A stretch of 48,737 nucleotides of DNA from Deltaproteobacteria bacterium (GTDB lineage: Bacteria > Desulfobacterota > DSM-4660 > Desulfatiglandales > HGW-15), in the NCBI GenBank assembly GCA_019310525.1, contig JAFDEE010000015.1:1-48737 (forward strand), in the 5' to 3' direction. Positions 35,085 through 42,027 of the stretch are shown here, one piece after another (position 1 is the stretch's first letter; each line of letters begins with the position of its first letter). The position numbers and the translations under genes are program-made. Below the pieces are notes generated by a model, which was not told the origin of the DNA, made no database searches, and saw nothing but the letters and a program-made list of their open reading frames with translations.

Positions 35085-35171
35085 CGACAAAATTCCTCAG
35101 ATGTTCGCCCGGTCAGTTCCGCCCATCGGGCTTCTTGTCACCGAGACCGGAAAATGGATTGATCCCTTGCC

Positions 35172-35759
35172 CTAAGCCTCTTGGATGCTTTGCTGGAACA
35201 GCAAATAGTCCACTAGTTGGCAGATCATGTGACCGGCAAATATATGGGTTTCCTGAATTCTGGGGGTCTCCTTGCTTTTGACCACAAGCGCCATGTCGGC
35301 CAGGCTCCCGAGTTTTCTGCCATCACCACCCGTAAGTGCCGCGGTGAAGATGCCCCGTTTCCTGGCGGTCTTGACAGCGGATAGAATATTGGGGGAATTC
35401 CCGCTTGTGCTCAGGGCCAGGAGTATGTCGCCTTCCATGCCGATCGCCTTGATCTGCTTGGAAAAAATCTCCTCGAAGGAGTAATCGTTCCCGATGCTCG
35501 TCAGGATCGAGGTATCCGTGCTGAGGGCTATGGCGGGGAGGGGAGGGCGTTCAAGGATAAAGCGGTTCACGAACTCGGCCGCGATGTGCTGGGCGTCGGC
35601 GGCACTTCCCCCATTGCCGCAGATCATGAGTTTGCGATCAGACGTGAAGGCATCGGCGATCTTCTCCGCGAGGCTTACAAGGCCCCGGGCGTTCGCCCTG
35701 GTGAATGCCTCCTTGGTTTGGACGCTGTCGGTGAGTGCCTTTTCAATGAGCTTTTCCAT
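35172..35759 (-). CDS. gmhA: Sedoheptulose-7-phosphate isomerase GmhA
   Basis: SIS-domain isomerase making D-glycero-D-manno-heptose 7-phosphate, the first step to the heptose of the LPS core. CGNGGSAADAQHIAAEFVNRF near residue 50 is the diagnostic motif; LSTSGNSPNIL and ETHIFAGHMICQLVD follow, the latter with the metal-binding histidine. ATG 35759 gives 195 residues, the normal length. No other heptose gene is adjacent. Confidence 0.94.
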   Translation of the reverse strand: MEKLIEKALTDSVQTKEAFTRANARGLVSLAEKIADAFTSDRKLMICGNGGSAADAQHIAAEFVNRFILERPPLPAIALSTDTSILTSIGNDYSFEEIFSKQIKAIGMEGDILLALSTSGNSPNILSAVKTARKRGIFTAALTGGDGRKLGSLADMALVVKSKETPRIQETHIFAGHMICQLVDYLLFQQSIQEA

Positions 35760-35934
35760 CACGCTTTTCGTGCCCCGGGAGCATTCAGTCCGCCCCTGGC
35801 CGGGAGTACCTCCCAAGTATCATTCAAAATAGGATCTGATGACCAGTATGTCAACAAACCTTCCGTCAGGCTCTTTCCCAGGGGTACCGTTTCTCCGTTT
35901 TCTCTTTTCCTGCGGCCCTTCCTGTACCGAAGGC

Positions 35935-37353
35935 TTACAGGGCGGCCAGGTTGCGGACGGCCTGGGCCACGACAGCGAGTTCCCCATCGTGGATGGTCCG
36001 GACATCCATGAGGACACGATTCCTTTCCACCCGGACGATGATAGGGGGATCATGGGCCCGCAACCGTTCCTCCATCTCGTGGGCCGGAAGTCTTCCGGGC
36101 ACGAGAGACAGCAACAAAGTGGGGAGAACAAAAAGGGGCAAGGCCCCTCCTCCCACCTTGGATTCCCCTCCAGCGGATTCAAGGGTAAAGTTCGGTGAAT
36201 CCAATCTCCCGATCATCCTCCTGAGCCTTCGCATCCTGCTCTTCAGGGTATCTTGGCCCAGGCAGATCATCTTCAGGGTGGGGATTTCCTCGATAGCCTT
36301 CTTTTCATCACGATAAAGCCTCAGGGTCTCTTCAAGGGCCATGAGGGTGAGCTTGTCGATTCGCACAGCCCGGTTCAGAGGATTCCTCTTGATGGCCTCC
36401 ACGAGGTCTCGTCTTCCAAGGATGATCCCGGCCTGGGGTCCCCCCAGGAGCTTGTCGCCGCTGAAAGTTACGAGATCCACCCCGGCGGACAGGACTTCCT
36501 GCACTGTCGGTTCCTTGAGGAGGCCGTAAGCAGAGAAATCGACCAGACAGCCGCTCCCCAGGTCCTCCATGACGGGGACCCCGTACTTGCGGGCCAGGCT
36601 GACCAGTCGATCGGTGGCCACCTGCTCGGTGAATCCCACAATCTGGAAGTTACTCTGGTGGACCTTCAGGAGGAGGGCGGTGTCCGGGCCGATGACCTCT
36701 TCGTAATCCCTGAGGTGGGTCTTGTTGGTGGTCCCCACTTCCACCATTCGGGCGCCGCTCTTTTTCATGACGTCGGGGATTCGGAAGGAACCTCCGATTT
36801 CCACGAGTTGACCCCGAGAAATGACAACTTCCCGACCCTTTGCCAGGGTCTCCAGGGCGATGAGCACGGCGGCCGCGTTGTTGTTGACCACCATGGCCCC
36901 CTCTGCCCCGGTGAGTTCACGGAGGATCCCTTCCACGTGAACATATCGACTGCCCCTCCTTCCGGCCTCCAGGTCGTATTCGAGATTACTGTAACCTCCG
37001 GCAATGGGCCTGAAACGATCAATGATCCTTCGGGCAAGGGGGGAACGGCCCAGATTGGTATGGATGATTACGCCGGTTGCGTTGACGACCGGTCTCAGAC
37101 TGGGGCGGAGGATCCTCTCGAAGTGCTCCTTGATCCTTTCAGAGACCCTTTGGAAGTTGAGGTCCGCCTGATCCAGCGGCCTTTTCCCATTTATAAGGAT
37201 CCGCTCTCGGATGTCGTCCAGGACCTGGTGAATAGCCTCAAGGATCAGAGCCCGCGGATATCGCTCCAATAGTAGGACGAAATCAGGGTCGTTCAGGATC
37301 CGGTCCACGGAGGGGATCCGCCTTAAGAGCGCGCCTTTATCTTGTGTTCCCAC
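35935..37353 (-). CDS. selA: L-seryl-tRNA(Sec) selenium transferase SelA
   Basis: PLP enzyme that converts Ser-tRNA(Sec) to Sec-tRNA(Sec). N-terminal tRNA-binding domain (residues 1-80, RRIPSVDRIL), then NATGVIIHTNLGRSPL, the EYDLEAGRRGSRY segment, and the PLP lysine in TFSGDKLLGGPQAG. 472 residues is normal. GTG start with GAGGA 8 nt upstream. Its presence means the organism should use selenocysteine; selB and selC are not in the window. Confidence 0.97.
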   Translation of the reverse strand: MGTQDKGALLRRIPSVDRILNDPDFVLLLERYPRALILEAIHQVLDDIRERILINGKRPLDQADLNFQRVSERIKEHFERILRPSLRPVVNATGVIIHTNLGRSPLARRIIDRFRPIAGGYSNLEYDLEAGRRGSRYVHVEGILRELTGAEGAMVVNNNAAAVLIALETLAKGREVVISRGQLVEIGGSFRIPDVMKKSGARMVEVGTTNKTHLRDYEEVIGPDTALLLKVHQSNFQIVGFTEQVATDRLVSLARKYGVPVMEDLGSGCLVDFSAYGLLKEPTVQEVLSAGVDLVTFSGDKLLGGPQAGIILGRRDLVEAIKRNPLNRAVRIDKLTLMALEETLRLYRDEKKAIEEIPTLKMICLGQDTLKSRMRRLRRMIGRLDSPNFTLESAGGESKVGGGALPLFVLPTLLLSLVPGRLPAHEMEERLRAHDPPIIVRVERNRVLMDVRTIHDGELAVVAQAVRNLAAL

Positions 37354-37419
37354 TTTTCAGTTCCTCGTTCATAAACGACCGGAAAACTTTTTATTGCAAA
37401 ACCGGGAAAATGTGGTAAG

Positions 37420-37425
37420 TATAAT
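37420..37425 (+). promoter_or_regulatory. -10 box for tRNA-His
   Basis: Perfect TATAAT ending 10 bp before the tRNA. The best -35 match (TTGCAA at 37394-37399) is 20 bp away, longer than ideal. Confidence 0.5.
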
Positions 37426-37435
37426 CACTCTCGAT

Positions 37436-37512
37436 GGTGGGTGTAGCTCAACTGGTAGAGCACTGGGTTGTGGCCCCAGCGGCCGTGGGTTCGAATCCCA
37501 TCACTCACCCCA
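37436..37512 (+). tRNA. tRNA-His (anticodon GTG)
   Basis: Complete cloverleaf: extra 5' G at 37436 facing discriminator C at 37509, 7-bp acceptor stem (37437-37443 with 37502-37508), anticodon GTG in loop TTGTGGC, TTCGAAT T-loop, encoded CCA. The G(-1):C73 pair is the identity element of tRNA-His. Confidence 0.97.
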
Positions 37513-37529
37513 TGAAAGCAACCTTGATG

Positions 37530-37561
37530 GAGGGAGCGTTCAAAGGCTCCCTCTTTTTTTA
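37530..37561 (+). terminator. Rho-independent terminator after tRNA-His
   Basis: 8-bp stem GAGGGAGC (37530-37537) with GCTCCCTC (37546-37553), then a run of T. Confidence 0.85.
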
Positions 37562-37692
37562 AAATTCCTTAGTATCATCCGGGCTTCGTTGCAGTCAATA
37601 GCCCGGAAAGTGTTTTCCGGGTCGATCTGGTTGCCGATCCTGTTTCGTTCCTTGATATTCAGAGACCCCAAGCACACCGTATCGTTTTCTCC

Positions 37693-37720
37693 TTGACTTT
37701 TTAGGGGAAATTGCTAAATT
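37693..37720 (+). promoter_or_regulatory. Promoter of tRNA-Gln
   Basis: TTGACT at 37693-37698 and TAAATT at 37715-37720, spacer 16 bp; a start near 37727 would precede the tRNA by about 16 bases. Confidence 0.55.
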
Positions 37721-37742
37721 CGTAAATCTTAAATATCGGTTT

Positions 37743-37816
37743 TGGGGGATCGTTCAGCGGCAGGACGACGGGTTCTGGCCCCGTTAACCAAGGTTCGAAT
37801 CCTTGTCCCCCAGCCA
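37743..37816 (+). tRNA. tRNA-Gln (anticodon CTG)
   Basis: Acceptor stem TGGGGGA with TCCCCCA, anticodon CTG in loop TTCTGGC flanked by the ACGGG/CCCGT stem, TTCGAAT T-loop, discriminator G, encoded CCA. Confidence 0.96.
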
Positions 37817-37939
37817 GAAAAATTCCGGGTTCAGTGAACACGGTAAAGATATAGAGAGATCTTTGAAAAACGTTCGATTTTGTTCAAGGTCAAGCCTCCG
37901 GCCCGTAAGGCCTACGCCCCGGAGGGGAAGACGAAGATT

Positions 37940-38083
37940 TCCGCCACCTCGTGAGGGATGCCACGCGGTACAGGCATTTATACAGTAAAATATTTCGAGG
38001 ATTGAATTTGTCCGCGCGTGGCGACGACTCCTCACCCTTTGGGCGGGTTTCCCGTTTGTGTTTGAAAGTCAGGCGTTTTGCAA
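37940..38083 (-). repeat. Dispersed ~140-bp repeat, copy 2
   Basis: Read on the minus strand it matches 15996-16133: ACCCGCCC, then GCGCGGACAAATTC, TCCTCGAAATA, CTGTATAAATGCCTGT and a GC-rich end. It occupies much of the gap between tRNA-Gln and tRNA-Glu. Confidence 0.65.
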
Positions 38084-38097
38084 AGGTCTCAGAAAAG

Positions 38098-38173
38098 GGT
38101 CCCATCGTCTAGCGGTCTAGGATACCGGCCTCTCACGCCGGAGACACGGGTTCGATTCCCGTTGGGACTACCA
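38098..38173 (+). tRNA. tRNA-Glu (anticodon CTC)
   Basis: Acceptor stem GGTCCCA with TGGGACT (one G-T pair), anticodon CTC in loop CTCTCAC between CCGGC and GCCGG, T-arm ACGGG-TTCGATT-CCCGT, discriminator A, encoded CCA. Its 3' half is duplicated 1067 bp downstream, marking it as the integration site of a small island. Confidence 0.96.
38127..38169 (+). repeat. att-like direct repeat, left copy (in tRNA-Glu)
   Basis: 43 bp from the anticodon stem to the acceptor stem of tRNA-Glu, identical to 39194-39236. After one mismatch (A/G) five more bases, CCAGG, also agree. Typical of a tRNA-targeting tyrosine integrase. Confidence 0.85.
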
Positions 38174-38185
38174 GGTAAAATCAAG

Positions 38186-38215
38186 GGGTTAGCTAATATC
38201 GGCTAATCCTTTTTT
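38186..38215 (+). terminator. Terminator after tRNA-Glu
   Basis: Stem GGGTTAGC (38186-38193) with GCTAATCC (38202-38209, one G-T pair), followed by six T. Confidence 0.75.
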
Positions 38216-38412
38216 GTCCCAGAGTGTGTATAGGGTGCGTTTTGGCGAAAAAATTTTTTGGGTTCACAGCTTATCCCTCATCTCACCAGCACCCGGCACC
38301 ATATCATCCAGGCCATCCACTTCACACTTATTGCGCCCCGGTATTCCGATGCCATTATTACACCGGCTAAGGTGTGTATTTCATCTACCCAATTCAAGCA
38401 TTGTTAAGTCCT

Positions 38413-38442
38413 TTGACTTTCTGTCCGAATATAAGCTATAGT
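38413..38442 (+). promoter_or_regulatory. Promoter of the island operon
   Basis: TTGACT at 38413-38418, TATAGT at 38437-38442, spacer 18 bp, followed by an AAAGGAGGG ribosome site and the ATG at 38472. The cassette therefore has its own expression signals. Confidence 0.65.
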
Positions 38443-38471
38443 TAGTAAGTTACGAAAGGAGGGAACTAGAA

Positions 38472-38672
38472 ATGAAACCTAAAACTGTCCGGGTCCTGAG
38501 GGGCATGGGCAGTATCTTGGACCTATCCCCCCGAACAGATCGCCGGGCGATAATTATCTCAAAAGACCCAGCGGCGTGCATGGCCAGCCATTGGAACAAT
38601 GTGGGGCGGCACATAAGGCACGCAATTGATACGTTCGCCCATGAGCAAAAAGAAAAAACGGGACGCCGTTAA
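38472..38672 (+). CDS. Small island protein of unknown function (66 aa)
   Basis: Basic 66-residue protein with no membrane segment. The C-terminal half, ASHWNNVGRHIRHAIDTFAH, looks like an amphipathic helix; short proteins with a similar ending often stand directly before DUF2335 genes, as far as I recall. AAAGGAGGG is 8 nt before the ATG. It overlaps the next gene by 32 bp in another frame, so both are probably made together. Confidence 0.7.
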   Translation: MKPKTVRVLRGMGSILDLSPRTDRRAIIISKDPAACMASHWNNVGRHIRHAIDTFAHEQKEKTGRR

Positions 38673-39066
38673 TACCCCTGTTCCAACCCCCAACACTCAA
38701 GGCGCACAGATAGCACAAATATCTGGAACTCGCTTTGCGGGTCCTATTCCCCCACCAGACCTATTAAAGGGATACGACGATATCATCCCTGGGGCTGCTG
38801 AACGCATTTTGAGAATGGCAGAAGAAGAGGCAGCCCATGCACACCGGATGAATCAGTTAACATTGGAACTTTCGGCTAAAGAGGTAAAGCGGGGACAGGT
38901 ATCTGGTTTTGGGGTTGCAATTGCGGCTTTTATTGTGGCTACTGTTGCCCTTTTTTTGGGCTTAGAAAAAGCCGCAATGACCATAGGCGGAACAACAATA
39001 GTGGGCCTGGTTACTGTCTTCGTTACCGGGCGAAAGTATGGAGCTGAGAAGCCTAAAAAAGAGTAA
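38641..39066 (+). CDS. DUF2335 family two-helix membrane protein
   Basis: 141 residues. Signature PPPDLLKGYDDIIPGAAERI followed by LRMAEEEAAHAHRMN, a charged helix, then two membrane helices, about residues 88-108 (GVAIAAFIVATVALFLGL) and 113-132 (MTIGGTTIVGLVTVFVTG), and a basic end. ATG 38641 starts MSKKKKRDAV without its own ribosome site and inside the upstream gene, so translational coupling is likely. Function of the family is unknown; occurrence on a mobile island would fit host or phage interaction, which is inference. Confidence 0.8.
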   Translation: MSKKKKRDAVNTPVPTPNTQGAQIAQISGTRFAGPIPPPDLLKGYDDIIPGAAERILRMAEEEAAHAHRMNQLTLELSAKEVKRGQVSGFGVAIAAFIVATVALFLGLEKAAMTIGGTTIVGLVTVFVTGRKYGAEKPKKE

Positions 39067-39193
39067 AGATTTTACCCTTGTCACAGTGCTAAAACAGGGT
39101 GCGTATGGGGTGCAAAATCGCCTTCTAAAACGCTCAATTTCGGCACAAGTTAATAAGCTAACTAGCTTAACTTATTGAACTAAATATTCGATA

Positions 39194-39236
39194 GGCCTCT
39201 CACGCCGGAGACACGGGTTCGATTCCCGTTGGGACT
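39194..39236 (+). repeat. att-like direct repeat, right copy (tRNA-Glu 3' fragment)
   Basis: Identical over 43 bp to 38127-38169; it lacks the 5' half of the tRNA and cannot make a functional tRNA. The strong hairpin directly after it was probably the original downstream flank of tRNA-Glu. Confidence 0.85.
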
Positions 39237-39252
39237 GCCAGGAAATAGATAA

Positions 39253-39286
39253 CCCCCTGATTTCCTTAATGGAGTCAGGGGGTTTT
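39253..39286 (+). terminator. Terminator hairpin after the right att copy
   Basis: Stem CCCCCTGA (39253-39260) with TCAGGGGG (39275-39282) then TTTT. Confidence 0.75.
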
Positions 39287-39366
39287 GCGTTCTTCTTCTC
39301 CGGTTTTTCTCGCTTTGTCGTCTACTGCCTCAATCAACGCTTGACCGGGTTCCCGACCACTTGCAG

Positions 39367-39504
39367 AGGCTGTTGAAAAACGTAACGAGCGCAGATGAGA
39401 CAAGGCAAAATGAGGCGAGAAAGCGGAGTTTACATCTAGTAAATGAGCATTTTGAGCCTCATTTTAACGCAGTACCAGCAAGCGCAGTAGGTTTTCAACA
39501 GCCT
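39367..39504. repeat. 138-bp palindromic MITE-like repeat after the AICAR transformylase gene
   Basis: Ends are the inverted repeat AGGCTGTTGAAAAAC (39367-39381) and GTTTTCAACAGCCT (39491-39504). A nested 10-bp inverted repeat AAAATGAGGC/GCCTCATTTT lies inside, so the whole could fold into a long hairpin. Shares termini and the GCAAGCGCAG motif with the short copy in bamA. It ends 1 bp before the stop of the neighbouring gene. Confidence 0.75.
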
Positions 39505-39505
39505 G

Positions 39506-40801
39506 CTAGTGCTTGAAGGCCCTCTGCCCGGTGAACACCATGGTCACCTGGGGGTCGGCCTCGTTGCAAGCTTGGATGGACTCGAAGTCCCGCATGGAAC
39601 CGCCGGGATGGACGATGGCCCGAATTCCCTCCTTGATGGCGACATCCACCCCGTCCCTGAACGGAAAGAAGGCGTCGGAGACCATAGTGGCCCCTATGAG
39701 GCCACCCTTCGCCTCCCTGGTTTCCTTGTCGATTTCGTCAAGAAGGGCCTTTTCCTTTTCACCTTCCTTGATTTTCAACTCCAGTTCCTTGTAAGGGAGA
39801 CCGTACCTTTTAAAGCAAAGGGCGTCCGCAAACTTGGTATAGGCCTTGAAGATGGCGATTTCGGCTACACCGACCCGGTCCTGTTCCCCTGTCCCTATAC
39901 CCACGGTCACGCCGTCCTTCACATAGATCACGGAATTGGAGGTGATTCCCTGCTCAACCTGCCATCCGAAGAGCATGTCCTGGTATTCAGCCTCTGTCGG
40001 TTTCCGTTCGATAGTATACCGTTTCCCCTTGTACTCGCAGGAGGCCAGGGTAAAGTCCTCCACGCTTCGAATGCGATTCAGGGGGGACTGCTGCACGATG
40101 ATCCCGCCGTCGATCAGGCTCTTGAAGTCCACAAACCGTTCTCCTGCATATTTCCCCAATCGGTCGATCCGGTTGATTCGCACGATTCTCAGGTTGGCCC
40201 GGCGGCCGAGGATCGGGAGAGTCCCTTCCTCGTAGTCCGGGGCGCCCACTACCTCGAGGTAATTTTCCGAGATCATTTCCGCGGTGGCCTTGTCCACGGG
40301 CCGGTTGAATACGGCGCACCCGCCAAAGGCGGCAATCCGGTCCGCCATGTTGGCCTTGTCGTAGGCCGTGGATAGGTTCTCCCCACAGGCCACGCCGCAG
40401 GGGTTGTTGTGCTTGACAATGACCGCAGTAGGCCTTTCCGTCAGGTATCTCAGGATATTGAGGGCGTTGTCCAGGTCGGTCAGATTGGTCTTTCCCGGGT
40501 GCTTTCCGCTCTGAATCAGGTCGTCGTCTCCGATGGAAGAGACCAGGCCCTTGCCCGGATCTATGAAGCGGCAGTCCCCCAGCACGAGGTTCCCGTTGAC
40601 CAGTTCGTAAAGGGCTGCTTCCTGCCCGGGGTTCTCCCCATAACGAAGTCCTTTCTCGATGAGTTCCCCGGTCTTCTCGTCACGGATTTTCCAGGTGCGC
40701 TTCCTGTAAACCAGGGTCTGTTCCCCGAAGGAAATGGTCATACTGGGTGGGAAGTGATCGTCCATTACCGTGCGGTACATCTCTTTCAGGTTATTGCTCA
40801 T
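39506..40801 (-). CDS. purH: AICAR transformylase domain protein (stand-alone PurH C-terminal part)
   Basis: Formyl transfer from 10-formyl-THF to AICAR, the ninth step of purine synthesis. The 431-residue protein covers only the AICARFT module: RYGENPGQEAALY near residue 53, catalytic Lys-His in VIVKHNNPCG near 135, and the C-terminal DAFFPFRDGVDVA and AIVHPGGSMRD. The N-terminal IMP cyclohydrolase domain (about 200 residues) of normal PurH is absent and there is no room for it upstream. GGAGGAT precedes the ATG. IMP cyclohydrolase must be encoded elsewhere. Confidence 0.9.
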   Translation of the reverse strand: MSNNLKEMYRTVMDDHFPPSMTISFGEQTLVYRKRTWKIRDEKTGELIEKGLRYGENPGQEAALYELVNGNLVLGDCRFIDPGKGLVSSIGDDDLIQSGKHPGKTNLTDLDNALNILRYLTERPTAVIVKHNNPCGVACGENLSTAYDKANMADRIAAFGGCAVFNRPVDKATAEMISENYLEVVGAPDYEEGTLPILGRRANLRIVRINRIDRLGKYAGERFVDFKSLIDGGIIVQQSPLNRIRSVEDFTLASCEYKGKRYTIERKPTEAEYQDMLFGWQVEQGITSNSVIYVKDGVTVGIGTGEQDRVGVAEIAIFKAYTKFADALCFKRYGLPYKELELKIKEGEKEKALLDEIDKETREAKGGLIGATMVSDAFFPFRDGVDVAIKEGIRAIVHPGGSMRDFESIQACNEADPQVTMVFTGQRAFKH

Positions 40802-40864
40802 TTTGATCCTCCGGTATTCGCAATTGGTTGGGTGATCCCCTGTGCCGGTTTTTCCATGGGACCC

Positions 40865-41635
40865 TCAAAGCTTGTGTTTTTCGATATATGCATAGGCGTT
40901 GTGGTTGTGAATGGACTCGTAGTTCTCCGATTCCACGGCAAACCAGGTGATATTGGGATCCTCGTTAAGTTTCAATGCGATATCCCGAACTATATCCTCG
41001 ACGAACTTGGGATTGTTGTAAGCCCGTTCCGTAACGTACTTCTCGTCCTCCCGTTTGAGGACCGAGTACACCTCGCTGCTGGCCGATTCTTCCACCATCT
41101 GGATCAGGTCTTCTATCCATACGAACTTCTTGAAACGCAGGTGAAGCCGGACTTTTCCCCTCTGGTTGTGGGCCCCGAAATCGCTGATTTCCTTGGAGCA
41201 GGGACACAGGGTGGAGATTGGGACCTGAATGATGATCACCATGTCGCTCCGTACGTTCAGAGACCCTTTAAAGGTACACTTGTATTCAAGGAGTCCCTGG
41301 CTCCCCGAGACCGGGGCCATCTTGTTAATGAAGTAAGGGAATGTGATTTCCATGTGGGCACTTTCGGCATTCAGCTTCTCTTTCATCTCCTCCAGGATCT
41401 CGGTAAAGTTCTGGAGGGAAATCCTGCGGCTGTGTCTGTTCAGGATCTCCACGAAGCGGCTCATATGAGTGCCCTTGTAATAACGGGGAAGGTTGACATA
41501 CATGTTGATCTTGGCCACGGTCTGTTGTTCGCCCATGTTCTTATCCAGGACCGTGATTGGATATCGTATCCCTTTGACCCCGACTTGATCGATATCTATG
41601 TTCCTGTGATCCTTATGATTTTGGACGTCTTCCAT
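40865..41635 (-). CDS. folE2: GTP cyclohydrolase FolE2 (type IB)
   Basis: Converts GTP to dihydroneopterin triphosphate, entry to folate and to queuosine synthesis; the type IB enzyme can use Mn or Fe and often replaces FolE when zinc is scarce. VPISTLCPCSKEIS carries the metal-binding cysteine, followed by GAHNQRGKVRLHL; the C-terminal SIHNHNAYA supplies histidines. ATG 41635 is chosen because GAGGA precedes it and 256 residues fits the family; the frame is open 21 codons further. The stop is 63 bp from the start of the AICAR transformylase gene. Confidence 0.94.
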   Translation of the reverse strand: MEDVQNHKDHRNIDIDQVGVKGIRYPITVLDKNMGEQQTVAKINMYVNLPRYYKGTHMSRFVEILNRHSRRISLQNFTEILEEMKEKLNAESAHMEITFPYFINKMAPVSGSQGLLEYKCTFKGSLNVRSDMVIIIQVPISTLCPCSKEISDFGAHNQRGKVRLHLRFKKFVWIEDLIQMVEESASSEVYSVLKREDEKYVTERAYNNPKFVEDIVRDIALKLNEDPNITWFAVESENYESIHNHNAYAYIEKHKL

Positions 41636-41777
41636 GGTTTCCTCGGAAAGGTTGATTTTTTGCGAGGCATTATGTGTCATCATCAAAATCAAAGTCAATG
41701 GAAAATCTCACCCCCTGAAAGTGTCAGGAAGCCTGTTGATCTTTCCCGTTTTTGAACGTGTCCGGCGCATTTCCGGC

Positions 41778-41806
41778 TTGATTTTGATGGATGAAAGAGA
41801 TATTTT
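41778..41806 (+). promoter_or_regulatory. Promoter of tRNA-Pro
   Basis: TTGATT at 41778-41783 and TATTTT at 41801-41806, spacer 17 bp; start predicted near 41813, about 11 bp before the tRNA. Confidence 0.55.
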
Positions 41807-41823
41807 TCCGGCATCCTCAAAAT

Positions 41824-41900
<77 letters not shown>

Positions 41901-41911
41901 GAAATCTTAAT

Positions 41912-41948
41912 AAAAAGGCCGATTGCAAGAAACCGGCCTTTTTGTTTT
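41912..41948. terminator. Bidirectional terminator between tRNA-Pro and the OGT-like gene
   Basis: 10-bp perfect stem AAAAAGGCCG (41912-41921) with CGGCCTTTTT (41934-41943). Both strands end the hairpin in T-rich sequence, so it can serve tRNA-Pro and the converging OGT-like gene. Confidence 0.85.
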
Positions 41949-42027
41949 GAGAGGATAATGTTTAGGGCTAACATTTTCTCTTATTCAAATGAAGGACCTT
42001 CCCGTCCATTTTTCGGCTCACCTCTCC

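Larger units (their letters stand above)
38174..39236 (+). mobile_element. ~1.07-kb tRNA-Glu island without integrase
   Basis: DNA between the complete tRNA-Glu and a duplicated 43-bp piece of its 3' half. Base composition is visibly richer in A+T than its neighbours. It contains a terminator, a sigma-70 promoter and two overlapping genes (66-aa protein and a DUF2335 membrane protein). No integrase or transposase fits in the space, so it is either a deletion remnant or a mini-element mobilised in trans. GGGTGCG motifs occur inside both ends. Confidence 0.8.

Noticed and set aside
39194-39239. Second tRNA-Glu gene
   Set aside because: Only the 3' half is present; the acceptor 5' strand and D-arm are missing, so it is an att duplicate.
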